DNA of 64,000 nucleotides from Trifolium pratense (lineage: Eukaryota > Streptophyta > Magnoliopsida > Fabales > Fabaceae): contig NC_060064.1 of assembly GCF_020283565.1 (NCBI RefSeq), positions 3,060,001 to 3,124,000 on the forward strand. Reading direction: 5' to 3'. Made by a program: the position numbers and the translations under genes. Under the pieces are notes generated by a model. The model ran no database searches. It saw only the letters and a list, made by a program, of their open reading frames with translations, and was not told the origin of the DNA. Positions 11,313-24,733 of this stretch are shown here, piece by piece (position 1 is the first letter of the stretch; each line of letters opens with the position of its first letter).

Positions 11313-13142
11313 AAGTTGGTTACTATTAAATGACCTTCTTCCATTGTGAATGTGAAGAGTTTTTGTATATGGAGGTTTTGTGGACTGTCCTTATCTTGGG
11401 CGCAATTGCGTTTTTAATTTAATTTAGCCCTTAAATATAGTCACTATTAAATGGTGTTTGAAACTCTTGACCAAAAAATGGTGTTTAATTTGAAACTTTG
11501 TACAAAAAATAAAAATGAAAAGGAAAGTATTTCATACAATGTGGGTCACCTGGTACAGATCACATGGTTTCATCCATGTTCACTAAACCTATCTTTTTTA
11601 ATAAAAGTCCATCAATGTCACTTTCCTCCTTCTATTATGCATATCACACAGTAGTTTTGCTTTTATGCTTTTGTTCTGTGATCTAATTCTATTCATATAA
11701 TCCATTTTAACTTTGAACTGTCTCTTTCAAAATACCAGTCTAACTTCTAGTATCTCAATCATGCAGAATCTTTTTTTGTTTGTAAATCACTATCAAATGA
11801 AAACACACTTTTTTTTTAAGTATTCCACACATCCTGTTTGATTAGTGGATGTAGCAAACATGTGCTTAGCATGCATTGATGTCATGCATTCATCCATTTT
11901 TTAAGGGACTTTTTTCACCTTTGGAGTAAATCCCTTTGAAAGCATGGGGCCATAGGAAACAAAAATCTATATCCTTATGTTATGTGTTAATGTTGCCATA
12001 CATGGTAGTTTTCTTTGTCTAGCTACTAATGGAGAAGCAAAGATATTAAAGAGCCTATTAAGTATTAACACATGTTTGCAACTTATTGTTTGTCAAAAAG
12101 AAAAGTGGAGCAAATTTATGGATATGAATTGCATACTCACAAAATTTCGTGCATTCATGAAGTTCGAACCTCAATAATGATTGGATTAAAATCAGACAAT
12201 ACACATGACTTTAATTATTTAACCTAAGATACTAAGCTTAAAATCTAATTAATTTCTTTAATCTAAAATACAAAAGCCTTAAATTTAAATCATGTGATAT
12301 TTGATCAAACGACTAATATGTTTTGAGAGCATGAATGTATAGGGACCCGGATCCTATACGGTCTGTGACTGCTGCAGTCGTCAATTATGTGTTTATGACT
12401 GTCTGATTTTGATTTAAAATTCAGTCTTTGGTTTTTCCGGATATATCAATTCCAAGTGATTTTGAGATGAGAAAAGTTCCTCCCAAAAAAAACTCACAAG
12501 ATAATGATATTGTTCATATTTGGCAATTCAACATGACCATAGCCCAAAGAAATTAGCTCAAATGACTAATCAATAATAACCATTGCTGTGAGATATTGAT
12601 CATGTCCCCTTAAGATTTTGTAGCAATGAGTCTATATCATGCATATCTTTGTCGTGGAGGTGGATTCCCATTAATTAATGAACATATTTTCAAAGAGGTA
12701 GTCGATGTTTCTCTATCTCTAAGACAAAGTGTTATGGTCCATATAATTTATAAATGATATTTTACATAAAGTTTAACTTGTTAACCCTACCTTCCATACC
12801 ATATGCTTTTTTAATAACACCTATTGTTATCACTTTTTCCATAAATTTGTTAATGCTTTTTCCAAAGTGCTCGAGTGATTGAGTTCTCTCAATATCTTAT
12901 GGGCTTCCTATAATCCTATTGTCCCTCTATTTAACCTTTAAGCACACGTTCTTATAGTTATCGTTAACAATCCTTTTCCCCACAAAGACATAAACCGTGC
13001 ACCAAGTGAGGTCAAACATAATTAATATGAATGATTTTTGAGACATGGATGAGTCACCACACATAGTAAGATTAATTTCAGCTGATCATTAGTACACGAT
13101 TGAGTTTTGTAAACATAGTTCAACTTTGATCCACATGATTTA
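11313..13142. other. Intergenic, nothing recognised
   Basis: AT-rich spacer without recognisable protein, RNA or clean transposon termini. Short ORFs at 11451-11654 and 11977-12177 have no family signature. Confidence 0.35.
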
Positions 13143-13432
13143 TTTATTTTTGGAATGAAATAGCAACTTTTTCCCTGAATTTACACACATATCAATCAAA
13201 TTCGTTCCTGAATTATTCGAAACAGCTAAAATGTTCCCGAATTTGTGGTTTTTTGTTTGAATTTGTAATGACTTTGTTATGACACTTGTTGCCTTTATTA
13301 ACGGATGGATTAGTTTGATGTAACTTTTACAAATTCATGGACGTTTAGCTATTTCGAATAATTCATAATTGAATTTGATTGACGTGTGCAAATTAAGTGA
13401 CAAAGTTGCTATTTCACTCTTTATTTTTGGAA
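13143..13432. mobile_element. MITE with GAAATAGCAACTTT inverted ends
   Basis: The left end TGAAATAGCAACTTTTTCCC is mirrored at the right end, which reads TGAAATAGCAACTTTGTCAC on the minus strand, with further inverted pairs inside (ATCAATCAAATTCG and CGAAACAGCTAAA types). A 13-base direct repeat TTTATTTTTGGAA flanks it (13143-13155 and 13420-13432). The long duplication suggests a Mutator-type target (about 9 bp) extended by chance. Confidence 0.65.
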
Positions 13433-13825
13433 AAATTACTTCTTCTTTTTTCTACGGAATTTTGGCAAAATTACTTAAAAAATCCCATAACTTAATTTGA
13501 AGTTTTGGATTTTTTGTCTATTGTAAAATAAATAATTAATTTGAATTGATCCCTTCTTTTTTATTCTTTTCTCTGTTGATCGATTATTAAAGTCTAAAAG
13601 TTGTTACCGTAAAAAAAATAAAAAATCTGAAAGTTGTTCTTCACACTTCGCATTGCTTATCCTAGAAAAAACACTATTATAAAATATCTTCTAGTAATAT
13701 ATTTATACTACCAGAAGATATCTCATAAAAAAATTTACACTATTCCCACAAAAATTATCTCCTGATAAATAAAGACATGTGGGAATTCGTAGTGAACAAC
13801 CATCTTGGGTAGTTAGTGGAAGCTA

Positions 13826-14285
13826 TTTGGCATTGATGTTTTCTCTCCCAACCTCCCTCAATTCTTTTCTACTCCTGAATTTCCGTTTTTTCCTTTGGGA
13901 GTACTGCGGTTTATACGAACCGAAATAATATTACATGCTGATAAATTTCGGTAACCACTTACCAAAATCTGGGACATTTCGGTTCGCAGGTACCGAAACA
14001 ATTATTTCGGTAAACTGCTGCCGAAAATGGCCTAATTCCAGCGACCAACGTACCGAAATCTATCACATTTCGGTTCGCGGGTACCAAACAAGCTGACGTT
14101 CGTTTTCTGTGTACTGAAAACGCTAATGTTCGGTTTGCAGTTACCGAAATGGTCTAATATTTGGCTTCAGTGAATATAAACCGAAGTTTTTTGACAAAAA
14201 CGTTTCAAACCGCATGGGGCAAAATTGAATTTTTGGGAGGTATAAAAGAAATGAGGGGGTCGGGAGAGAAAACATCTTTGGCATT
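13826..14285. mobile_element. Mutator-type MITE, GATGTTTTCTCTCC family, copy A
   Basis: The element is 13835-14276. Left end GATGTTTTCTCTCCCAACC; right end reads GATGTTTTCTCTCCCGACC on the minus strand. Exact 9-base target duplication TTTGGCATT at 13826-13834 and 14277-14285, the length typical of Mutator-like elements. The interior is filled with short repeats of TTCGGT and ACCGAAAT in both orientations. It is longer (442 bp) than copies B (21301-21554) and C (42666-42919). Confidence 0.85.
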
Positions 14286-14462
14286 TTGTTTTTGTGCTTG
14301 GGTATTTTGTGGTGCATTGTTTATTTTTTTTTCCCGGTCCAACAAATATGTATTGCTTATGGAGCCCAGTTTAGATATATTGCAATGGGCAAGCCTGAAT
14401 TATGTTGGATCAATTATTCATTAGCCCAACAATAACACTTTTTTTTTTTTATGATCACCTTT

Positions 14463-14615
14463 CATTTTTTTTTACGAAATGACAAAGTCATTGGAAACTC
14501 ACACAGACAAAGTGGAGTGACCGGGGTTCGAACCCCGATCATGACGTCCGATGTAACAATTTTGACATTTCACCCAGTTAAATTAGGATTTATGGACCGA
14601 TCACCTTTCATTCTA
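14463..14615 (-). mobile_element. tRNA-derived SINE (minus), second family
   Basis: On the minus strand a head AAATCCTAATTTAACTGGGT leads to a strong B box in CGGGGTTCGAACCCCGG, then CACTCCACTTTGTCTGTGTG and a tail TGACAAAGTCATTTCG-type end running into A residues (T run at 14440-14450 and 14466-14473 on plus). The B box GGGTTCGAACCCC is a near-perfect tRNA-type Pol III box, but no cloverleaf can be formed, so this is a SINE and not a tRNA gene. Confidence 0.65.
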
Positions 14616-14639
14616 AATAAGTGGCGAAATACAATTAGG

Positions 14640-17600
14640 ATTGTGATTAAACACCTTACCAGCTAGCTGCCCTAATAAGATTATGATCACACCATTGAAT
14701 TATCTCTTTCTAAAATCAACATTGCTTTGTTGATAAAAGAGAGAAGAAAGCACATTTCTTTTTTTCTTTTCTTTTTTTTTTTGGTAAAAAAGAGGGGCAA
14801 AACCCCAAAGAAAGCACATTTCTACAATCCAAAATAATAACTTCAACTATAATTTATATACATATAGGGGATGTTTTAAATGAGAGAAGTAGTTATAGTG
14901 AGAGATGCGAGGAATAAACCACAGCCATTAAATCTAAATAAATGGCTCAAATATTAAAAACTCTCTTTTAATATGAGTCAGTGACTCTTTTCTTTACTCT
15001 TCTTCAATCTTTCTCACTTCTCACTAAAAAGTGTAAAAAAGAATTAGGCCAACTTAAGAAAAACCGTAATATTATGAAGGACTAAAATTACCATTAAAAT
15101 TTAATAAGGACTAAACTTAAAAGAACATAATTTTATACGGACTAAACACAACGTATTATAAAAGTTGAATTTTGTCACAATAATTCTAAAATAACACATA
15201 TCACATAGACATAGGATTGATTGTGAGTGTTGGTGGTGCAAAACTTTCTAAGCCAACTGTACATGAAAATGAAAAACTTGACTAAGTCAATATGGGTCTC
15301 TTTTAATACTAAAAGTTAACTTTTTTAACAATTTTTTTTCTTTCAAAATTATGTGATTCGAAGAAACGAGTTGAATGAGATTTTTTTAAGAAGCCGACTG
15401 AAATATATTTAAAAATAAGTTAAATATAAGATGCGCCGACTGAATTGGATTGTTCGTGAATTTACAACAATCGAGTTTGAACTAAAAAAACCGTATAAAA
15501 CTCAAATTGAATATCAAACTGAACCAATTTTATCGAATTGAACCGAACAAAATCGAATCCACTAGTCTCATTTCCAGCCTTACTGAGATGTCATCCCATT
15601 GACTTACATGCATTTTACTTTTACTAACTAATAATGGGAGGATCCAATCAACAAGTTGCATGTGCTTCTAGAATCTAGTATAGAACCTGTACAAGTTTTT
15701 ATAAACATCTTATTTATAGTACTAATTAATCCATAATTATATAAGAATTTGTCATTCGATTTTTTTATAAGGGAACATTTTATCCAATTTAATTGAAAAT
15801 GTTCCATAATAAATTATGTTGATTGATTCCTTGATCATTAGCTAGCAGCGTTCCATAAAATGTTGAGCAAGCCAACAAAGATGAAAGCAGCAATTAAAAG
15901 AAATTAGGAAAGGAGTACTAAAATTCAAGGAGTAGGTTTGAATTATATGGAGCATGTCATGTCCTGTGTCTTGTTTTCCCTTAACCAAGATTCTAAGCAA
16001 TCTCACGTCATTATATACCTAATGTGTACAATTATATTAAAAAAAAAACCTATATAAAGGAACATGCCACAGTAATGGATAAGGTCTTAATAATACTTAT
16101 GATTGAAGAGCAAGTTGTAATTATGAATTGAATTCATATTAAAGAAATTAAAAGGCATCTAATTAAGCTCAACGTCAACGTTTAATTTTGCAAGAATATC
16201 AACGTCATTAATGGCGCGGGGACAACAAGTGAAGCTATTTTAATACATGCTGCATGTCCTAAACTTCAAGTCCATGTTCTAGAGAGCCATTAGTTTTTTA
16301 CTATTAATTTTCATGTTTATTCATAATTCATATTAGAATTTTTTTAATGGTAAATATATTAATGTATTAATATAGAAAAAGAAGAGAAAAAAAAATGTAG
16401 AAGAAGTACACTCTACCTGTGGTTCATAATCAGAATTCAAGGTTTAATCGAATACAACTTAGGCTTCATAATCCAAATTCACACCCCTCTTTGTGTTATA
16501 GGATTTTGGTTTGGGAGACGCTGTCACTAACTATCCATTCTAAATATGTAGTAAATTAGTGACATGTTTTTACACGATCTTAATTCTTATTCTTAAAAGA
16601 TATAATATGTATAGGTCAATCAAAAAAGTTCCATCTATTTTATTCTCAATGGAAAAATAGTTCATTTGTCACTTTCAATTCCACATTATTTAAAAATATA
16701 GCATCCATTGTTTAATAAAATGGGATATCTTATTAGAAAGGGCTGTGCTATTTGGTACGATAGATAGATATAAGAAAGACAAGAAATACACTTAAGAAAC
16801 AAAAATCAAAATTGAAAACATGTGATAGTGGGACGTGGCAGAAATCAGGGAGGAGTTGGAGATAAATGCAAAGGGGTGATGGTTCCTGTATTTCGTCAAC
16901 ACGTGATTCGTACAAAAAAACATTTCCCTATTAGAAAAAACATGTCATTTTGTTTTATAAATTGAGTAAATACTACATGCTGCCAAATATTGCAAAAAAT
17001 AAATCATTATCAACCGTCTAACCGTATTCATATAAAAGTCAGTTTTTTCTTTTATAATATTTTTCTCCTGCCAAATATTCTATCTTCTTTTTTATAAGAA
17101 GAATTAATTTATGTATTCGTCTATTATATATTACATTTTATTTTTTGTATAATTAAGACATTATTGAAACGGTCTAACCCAAAAGGATAGACAATGAAAA
17201 CTACAAACAAATATCATCGAAACAAGATTCAACCTAAGACGGTGTGAGTTTGTTACGGATTATGTTATGTATTTTCCTTTTTTATCGGTATTTGTTCGTC
17301 TTATGCATAAAAACACTTATTCTTCAAAAATTGCAAAAAAACAAAACTCAAGAAACACCCACTAAAAAACACCAACTCCTCATCATATTATATATTACAT
17401 GCTTTAGGAAAAAGATAAAACAAGTATTACAAAAAAAAAAAAAAATTAAAATATAATTAAAGGTATCTATTCTTGATAAAGAAATAACTAATAACATTAA
17501 TTAAAAATTTGGAAGAGTTCTTATGTAAGTCGACAAGAAATAAGTCTCAGTAAATTTTTTGTTGATAATAAGTCTTAGTACGTAGTAATTGTTTATGCAT

Positions 17601-18006
17601 ATAACTTATTTTACACAACAAGAAAAAACAAATCAAACTTATTCTGTGGAAGAAAATTGACTAAAATGAAAACAAGAAATAGTCATAATAAGCAGGTAAC
17701 ATAAAAACAATTGGGACTCCCCGTGGCATGTTTTGCATTTTCCATAAATTAATCTAATCTAATATGTTCACAGTACGACGACGTGGATCAGGCAAGATGT
17801 TTGTTTTTATTTTAAGAAAAAAATAGAAGTCAAAGCTCAACTTAGTACAAGAAAAGAGACCAAACCAAAACAGTTGCCTTCCGGATGATCCCAAACCAAC
17901 GACTTTTCTTTCAATAACTTCTCAACAATTCTTTAAATTAAATAGATAGATAAGCATGATGCATGCATCTATGTAAATAGATGCTCTATTGATGTAATTT
18001 AACAAA
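14640..18006. other. Intergenic, no gene recognised
   Basis: AT-rich spacer. A LINE-tail-like segment is present around 17230-17310 and simple A/T tracts are common. No ORF with a family signature on either strand. Confidence 0.35.
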
Positions 18007-18372
18007 ATGTGGATTAGAAATAAATATTGGGCCTAACTCAACCTTATAAACCAGCTTTGTAAGGTGATGATTGTCTCTAGTATATAAACACTTATTCAGG
18101 CCATCTCGCAACTGATGTGGGACTTCTTAACACCCCCTCACGCCCAACACTATTGGGCTTGGTGCGTGGATATAAACGGTGGGTGGCCTGATAGCAGAAA
18201 CCTAATAACAGGTGGCCCAACGGATCGTGGAGAGACTCTGATACCATCTTAGAAATTAGTATTAGGTCTAACTCAACCTTACAAAACCGGCTTGTAAGGT
18301 GAGGATTGTCTCTAGTATATAAGCACTTATTTAGGCCATCTTGTAACCGATGTGGGACTTTTTAACAATGTG
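18007..18372 (-). mobile_element. TRIM retrotransposon, complete, with 5-bp target duplication
   Basis: Two direct repeats of about 120 bp (18012-18132 and about 18247-18367) start TGTTAAGAAGTCCCACATC and TGTTAAAAAGTCCCACATC on the minus strand. Between them, directly after the minus-strand 5' LTR, lies TGGTATCAGAG, the primer-binding site complementary to initiator methionine tRNA. Next to the 3' LTR is the purine-rich GGGCGTGAGGGGG tract. The 356-bp unit is flanked by ATGTG on both sides (18007-18011 and 18368-18372). No coding capacity: this is a terminal-repeat retrotransposon in miniature that depends on other elements for mobility. One LTR differs from the other at several positions, so the insertion is not recent. 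Confidence 0.88.
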
Positions 18373-19197
18373 ATCTCTTTTATCTTAATCAAGATCATAA
18401 ATTTGACTATGAACTTAGAATGCATCGATGTCAATTTTTTAAGAAGAATTTACCACTCATTTGAGTCACACAAGTTTTTAGGAATTAATATCTGCAGTTG
18501 TATGTAGAGAATACTAGTTTACACACAAAAATATTATTTTCTCTCACTATTCAATATTAATCAAGGTAACAAATTTGATTCTGAGTTTAGACATGCGTCA
18601 TTAATTTGTTAGGGAGAATTTACCGTTCATGTAAATTTTAAGAGTTAGTCTGCAATTGTATGTAGGGGATATTAGTAATATAATAATATTCAATATTAAT
18701 TTTTTTATATAAAATATAGATCTAACTAATTTTTATAAAATTAGTTTGTAATTAAGGTGATATAACTGTGTCTTCTTATATAAATCATGTTCATACTTTA
18801 TATCATCCAACACGATACTTTTAATAGATGGGAAGACCTTTGATATAAAGTTCATACTTCAAATTACAAATAATGCTAAGCTAATATTCTTTTTTATCTT
18901 ATGTCTAAAAAAAAAAATATAATAACATTTTATTTTTGAAAAGTTGAATGTTATTACCGTTAAATATGCTTGAATCTCAACCCCAAAAACTGGTTTCAAG
19001 GGTGAGGTTGCTCTCACATATTTATACACTTCACATCCCGAGAACCTAATCAATGTGAGACTTCAAACAATTTCCGATAAGACTTTCAAACAATTTATTA
19101 TATCTTCTTCTAGTTTCACCTTCATTTCAATTTGAAGTGAGAAAATTCCTCATACTATATTAATATTCTTTTGTCTCTCTTGCAAGTCTTCTATTGC
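18373..19197. other. Intergenic, upstream of germin-like gene
   Basis: AT-rich. A CTCAACCCCAAAAACTGG...AATGTGAGACTTC stretch at 18975-19060 resembles the TRIM LTR pattern (gene-proximal repeat relic). No gene seen. Confidence 0.3.
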
Positions 19198-19205
19198 TAT
19201 AAATA
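19198..19205 (+). promoter_or_regulatory. TATA box of germin-like gene
   Basis: TATAAATA lies 153 bases before the ATG at 19358, giving a predicted start of transcription near 19230 and a leader of about 125 bases. Confidence 0.55.
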
Positions 19206-19357
19206 ACCATATCCCACCATCACTTCATTCCAACACATCATCATTCAAATTGCCCCTTCTTATTCTTATACATATATTTTGCAGTGTGTTTTGTTTTATC
19301 TACTATAACATATATAATTGCCTTCAAAAGTCTCCGGTTATCATATACAGCTAGAAA

Positions 19358-20592
19358 ATGATGAAGCTCATCGCAGTATTGTTGCTTGTGGTGTTTACCA
19401 CCTTCACCACATCAGATCCTGATAATCTTCAAGACCTCTGTGTTGCAGACCTTGCTTCCGGTACCACTTTTACATTAATACTAATTTTTTTCTTTCATGT
19501 GTATTTTTTTTTTTTTTTTTTTTTTTTTGGAAAACTCATATATTAAGAATCATATTTACCATATACTTTCATGCTTCCCTAGCTATATAAGAAAGATTAT
19601 AAGAACTAATAAGTTAGAAGTGAATTCCCTCTTTCATTTTCACTTCCCCTAAATCATTTTTTTTGTTGGTAAAATAAAATCCTCTTGATCATTATATATT
19701 CAGTATTTTTTCTTATATTGTTTTCTTTCAATCATGTTAATCCACCAAATCAATTATTAGGCGTACCAACTCCTTTTTTTTTAAAGGTAGCAACGCCCTT
19801 TTTTTTTTGGGTACAAAGTAGCAACGCCCTTTAATTTGTCTTTTATTGACTCTACTTTTAATAATTCAATAATTAAAACATATTATTTGTAGCATGATTG
19901 GCAAGTGGCAACATGAATTATTTATATTGTAACATTTTATAAAGTAGTAATAATTACTCAATGATGTAATTATTGGTTAAATTTTGTTTTGCATTCATGC
20001 AATCTTCTTATTAACTGAGATATTGTTATTGTGTTAATTAACAGCGATTCTCGTGAATGGATTCACCTGCAAACCAGCTACAAACGTAACCGCGGCCGAT
20101 TTCTCCTCCAACATACTAGCCAAACCAGGTGCAACAAACAACACATTTGGTTCCTTAGTAACAGCAGCCAATGTTCAAAAAATCCCGGGACTAAACACAC
20201 TTGGTGTGTCATTAGCAAGAATTGATTACGCACCAGGGGGAATTAACCCACCTCACACTCATCCACGTGCAACAGAGATTGTTTTTGTTCTTGAAGGTCA
20301 ATTAGATGTTGGATTCATAACAACAGCTAATGTTTTGATATCAAAAACTATTGTTAAGGGTGAAACATTTGTGTTTCCTAAAGGATTGGTTCATTTCCAA
20401 AAGAACAATAATGGTTATGAAGCTGCTTCAGTGATTTCAGCATTTAATAGTCAATTGCAAGGGACAGTGAATGTTCCTCTTACATTGTTTGCTGCTACAC
20501 CACCTGTTGCAGATCATGTGTTGGCTCAAACATTCCAAATTGGCACTAAAGAAGTTCAGAAAATTAAGGCTAAGCTTGCACCCAAGAAATAG
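19358..20592 (+). CDS. Germin-like protein (cupin)
   Basis: Two exons, 19358-19460 and 20045-20592 (donor G/GTACC, acceptor TTAACAG/CG), give 216 residues plus TAG, the normal germin-like length. The protein begins MMKLIAVLLLVVFTTFTTS, a secretory signal peptide, then SDPDNLQDLCVADL and GFTCKP, which supply the two conserved cysteines of the N-terminal disulphide. The cupin core is clear: GGINPPHTHPRATEIVFVLEG (box 1, two His and one Glu of the manganese site) and GETFVFPKGLVHFQKN (box 2, fourth ligand His). Germin-like proteins are extracellular hexamers; some are oxalate oxidases or superoxide dismutases, and many act in defence or wall metabolism, so the exact activity is open. A T-run of about 25 bases sits at the start of the intron (19507-19528). 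Confidence 0.95.
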
Positions 20593-21291
20593 TTTGATCA
20601 ACAAACAATTGATGTGATGGTTATTTGTATTTTTTTTTTAAAAAAATAATTTGTGTCCTCTAGTTTTATTTAACTTTGTTGATTTACAATTCATGTTTTG
20701 AATTCATAAAACAATTGGGGCATGTTCAATATCCATTTTCCTTTTGGATAATTGACCTTTGAATGATCCCTAATGCGTGCTTGTAATTTTTTTTAATAAA
20801 ATGTGCATGTTATTTTTGCAATTATGTTATGTGGAGTTTTTTTTTTTTTTTACAAGAGTGTTCATTTATTTCTTAATTAAACACTAGTCTTAGGTTTGGT
20901 GGCTTAAAATATAAGTACATCTTAATTTCATTTAATGACGTACTAATGATATTTTTCTCAAAATATAATTAAACTAGTCGTACTAGAAGAGTAAGAAAGT
21001 GATAATTCTAAAGTAAAAAGTAGGATACAGATAAAAACAAATATATACATTGTCAAAAAAAATAACATAGCTCATAATATTTATGTCAATATACAATAAG
21101 ATTAATGAGATTATTCTCTCTAGTGAGTGGAGAGGTAAGTGAAAACATGATCATTAAATTTAATGGTGTATTATCACATGAAAAAATTTCATAAGATAGA
21201 ATCCATTCCTTGATGTTTATTTTTTGTTGACAGAATTCCTTTTGGTTTTTACTCCTTCAATGTTCATTTTTTTGTTGGTCAAAGTCTAAAT
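20593..21291. other. 3' flank of germin-like gene
   Basis: 3' UTR with a possible AATAAA poly(A) signal at about 20794, then AT-rich spacer with T runs. No other gene. Confidence 0.4.
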
Positions 21292-21563
21292 TCATCTTTG
21301 GATGTTTTTTCTCCCGACTCCCCGTGTTTCTTTTATACCCCTAAATTTTCAATTTTACCCTTGAAAAAACTTCGGTTTGTAGAAACAAAAGTTTTTTTAT
21401 TGTCTTGAAAACAAATTTCGGTTTCTAAAAACCGAAATTAACTCTGAATTTACACTAAAACAAATTCGTTTTCTGTGAACCGAATTTTTCTGCAAGGACA
21501 AAATTGAAATATTAAGGAGTATAAAAAAATCACGGAGTCGGCATAGAAAACATCTCATCTTTG
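21292..21563. mobile_element. Mutator-type MITE, GATGTTTTCTCTCC family, copy B
   Basis: The element is 21301-21554 (254 bp). Ends GATGTTTTTTCTCCCGACTC and, on the minus strand, GATGTTTTCTATGCCGACTC. Exact 9-base target duplication TCATCTTTG at 21292-21300 and 21555-21563. The interior carries TTCGGTTTGTAGAAAC and related words in both orientations, shared with copies A and C. Confidence 0.87.
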
Positions 21564-21794
21564 AATGGGCAACAAAGCTGGCAACCTAAGCATGGGCGAA
21601 TTGGTTTGTCATAAAGCAAGTATGGGCCAATTTTAATCAACTATATAATACCCATGAACTGGCCTTGGCCTTCTGGAGCAGTACAACTACAAATTACATG
21701 ATAAACTGACATGATAAACTAATAAGTGGCAGATATTACCTACTCTAATTAATAATATATGCATGTTAATTGTGTGCAATAGATATTAGATAAT

Positions 21795-21930
21795 TTGACG
21801 CTGAACTTAATAGGGATGACCACGATTCGATACCCTCAACTGCAATTGGGAGGGGACTGAAACTACTTGATGTCAAAATTGATACTCGAATCATATTAGA
21901 CAGTTCAGTAGACCGGATACTGAGGTGAAA
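21795..21930 (+). mobile_element. SINE, same family as 512-661, 5'-truncated or decayed
   Basis: Contains GACGCTGAACTTAATAGGG, B-box-like CGATTCGATACCC, GGGAGGGGACTGAAACTACT and TTGATGTCA in the same order as the SINE at 512-661. The 3' part after 21900 is diverged. Confidence 0.6.
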
Positions 21931-22034
21931 AAAAATTTAGATAGATTGATTTACAACAATCTAGGGCGGCTTTTGGTAGATGTATCCTTATCTTGAGTTT
22001 GATCCTTAACTTCGGCTAAATAAAAATAATAAAA

Positions 22035-22440
22035 AAAACAAATATTGCTTAAATTTCCCCTTAATAAAATAAGTCTCTTTATCCGACTCACCTTTAGTGA
22101 AAATCTCCACACCCCCAATGACCTCTCAACATTATAAAAAACAAATATTGCTTAAATTTTCCCTACAATAAGAATTCATATTTTTTTTATTAAAGGAAAA
22201 TTTAATTACTATATTGTTCCCACATTTTCTAGATTATTTTTCTCAAAAAAGCTTAGCATATTTCTACAATAAAAGGAAATATTTCAAATAAGGTGACAAA
22301 TAATGTGAAAACAATAAATATTTCAAACAAAACACACATGGACGAATCTCACTCACTTGGCTAGAGGAATACTAGTACTATATTGTTCCCACATTTCTAG
22401 ATTATTTTTCTCAAAAAAGCTTAGCATATTTTATAATGTT
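22035..22440. repeat. Interspersed direct repeats
   Basis: A block of about 55 bases beginning CTATATTGTTCCCACATTTT and ending AAAAGCTTAGCATATTT occurs at about 22211 and again at about 22378. A shorter AAACAAATATTGCTTAAATT block occurs at about 22037 and 22139. This looks like a local duplication inside an unrecognised repeat. Confidence 0.6.
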
Positions 22441-24733
22441 GACTTTTAACTATCTACTTAGATTTTAGAGCACTGCCTTTCAGCTTGGCAACCACCTACT
22501 GGAATATAAACCTTTTGCTTGTGGGATTCCTCTGTTCCTAATCAAAAGTGTAAAAGCTATGGGAATAAACGAATCTATTAGGTATAAATTCTCTACGGAT
22601 GAGATAAAGATACCATTAATTTTATCTTAGTCAAAGTTGCAAAGCTTTGCACAAGAATAAGAACTGAGTGATAGTGTATATGATAAGTTATACTTAAAAT
22701 GCTAAGGTGAATCATCATCCTAAGAGAAGAAAATACTACTACCACCACCATTTGGGGAAGGGGCAGTAGCCTGTGAATTGATGAAGAATAACTTTTCAAA
22801 AAAACTAGTAATGATGATAAATATAATATGCCAGAAAGTCAGAAACAAAGATTACAAAGAGAGTACAGTATCAAATAACTTTTGGTGACCATTCTTTGAA
22901 TATTACATTTCGAAGTAGCTTCAGAAATATGGAAACAAACCCATCTCTGTCTTCTTCTATTTCCACCCCAACCCCTGGTTTTCTTGTTTTTTGTCTGTCT
23001 CCTCTAGAATGTACATCATCATACAGAAAGAATAACGGCATACACAGAAGGAAGTCGTCTTAACCATGTAAAAAACGGACGAACGGATCAAGATTCTCTC
23101 CATTGAAAAAAAAATACTTGAGAAAATAATGTGGAGACTGATCAAAATTTGCCGCATTATTTCCTAAAGTTTTTTTCTTCTTTTCAACAGAGATAATCCA
23201 TTTCCAGGGTCAGCAGCAAAAGAAATCTGGCCAAACATTGCACATCAGCGGCCATCTAGGAAGCATGGGCAACAATGTTTGCAAACCCATGAAATTATTT
23301 CCAGCACAATAAACTTGAATAACTTTGACTAGAAAATATCTATCTTAAATTATCAAGACATACATCATAAAGGGAAGCATGTGGTGCATTCAAATGCTTT
23401 CATAATTAAAGTACAAAATGTCTTTACATTTCTATATGTCAAAGGACTACTTGACTATGGTAATGTAACACTCCTACTTATATCTTGAATTTACTATCCA
23501 TACAGGAGCCACTAGATCACAAGGCAGAAAGCCTCACAAACCTCACTTTTATTTTTTTTTAATCAACATGTGAATGGCATGAGATGCTACACAATCAAAA
23601 GAAAAGGGTTTCAAAAACAAATTTTAGTCAAAAACTGTTAATTTTCTTAAGATGAAGTGAGAAAGCTATACACTGAAAGTGGTAGAAAAAGTCTAAAATG
23701 TACATTTTAGCATTTGAAATAACTTGACAACATTTTTGGATAAGTTATAATACAAACAACTATAGAGAATGATAGACTACTGATTATCACTTATCATGGG
23801 AACCCATTGATGCCATCTGCCTACCCAAAAAGCATGATATAATAAACAAATGAAGTATGTTAAAAACAAAAGCAATTAACATAAGCCAGACCAATCTATG
23901 ACCCAACTTTGCAATACAGAAGGCCTCCAAATTTTGTTTCCTACGTTTTCTTCACCTTTCCAAATATATGAAGATTGAAGTATGCAAGGCATTGCCAAAT
24001 ATCATCGCACACTGATATAAAAGAATCAGATTATGCCAGTCATAATTCAACTGGAAAACAGAAAGAAAGACTTGTGTTTCAGTTGCTATTTTTATAAACA
24101 AAAAATCACTTAAAACCAATCACAGAATGAACGTAAAAGATGTGTACATGAGTAAACCAATAAAAAATTTCTAACAGCTAAGAAAGACAATCAAAATATA
24201 GCAGAGTTCAACAAAATTCAGTTTTAAATGTACACAGTATACCGCATCACGATTGAGGACAGGTAGAAGTTCCTGAATGTCAAGGAATCCAGTTTTCACT
24301 AACCTATTCACACCACAGCAGATCAAGCAGTCCTCTTTTATCTATAAAACCCTTTCATTTTTCCAATGTATAATAATCTGATCTAAATCTTCAATCCGTA
24401 ACCACTCAATGGCCGCAAGCATTTTATCCACAACTTATTGGACCACATTGCTCTAAATGAAAATGACAACAGGATATCCTCACTCGAGTTTCCCTACATG
24501 TTCCGATGCTACTCTCACCCCTCAACTCTTCCATCTTTTCCTTGAACATCATTCCAATGAATACCCCAAAATATGTTCTGAGCTATAATGCTACCTAATT
24601 TCAAAATGAGGCAGCACAGAAAAACCCAACAACTCAGACAAATTCCATCTTCGATTTAACAAAGAATAATAATACTCAAACAAGCACAACAAAATCAAGA
24701 ACGTGTCTCCAACCAACATTACTAATCAATCAA
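22441..24733. other. Spacer and probable 3' UTR of the 24.7 kb gene
   Basis: No family-bearing ORF. The part nearest the gene (about 24500-24733, minus strand) reads like a plant 3' UTR rich in TTG and TTT words. Whether further non-coding exons lie here cannot be told without transcripts. Confidence 0.3.

Noticed and set aside
14463..14615. Possible tRNA gene because of a perfect B box
   Set aside because: No acceptor stem or cloverleaf can be drawn; the SINE body and A-rich tail explain the box. The same holds at 37921.
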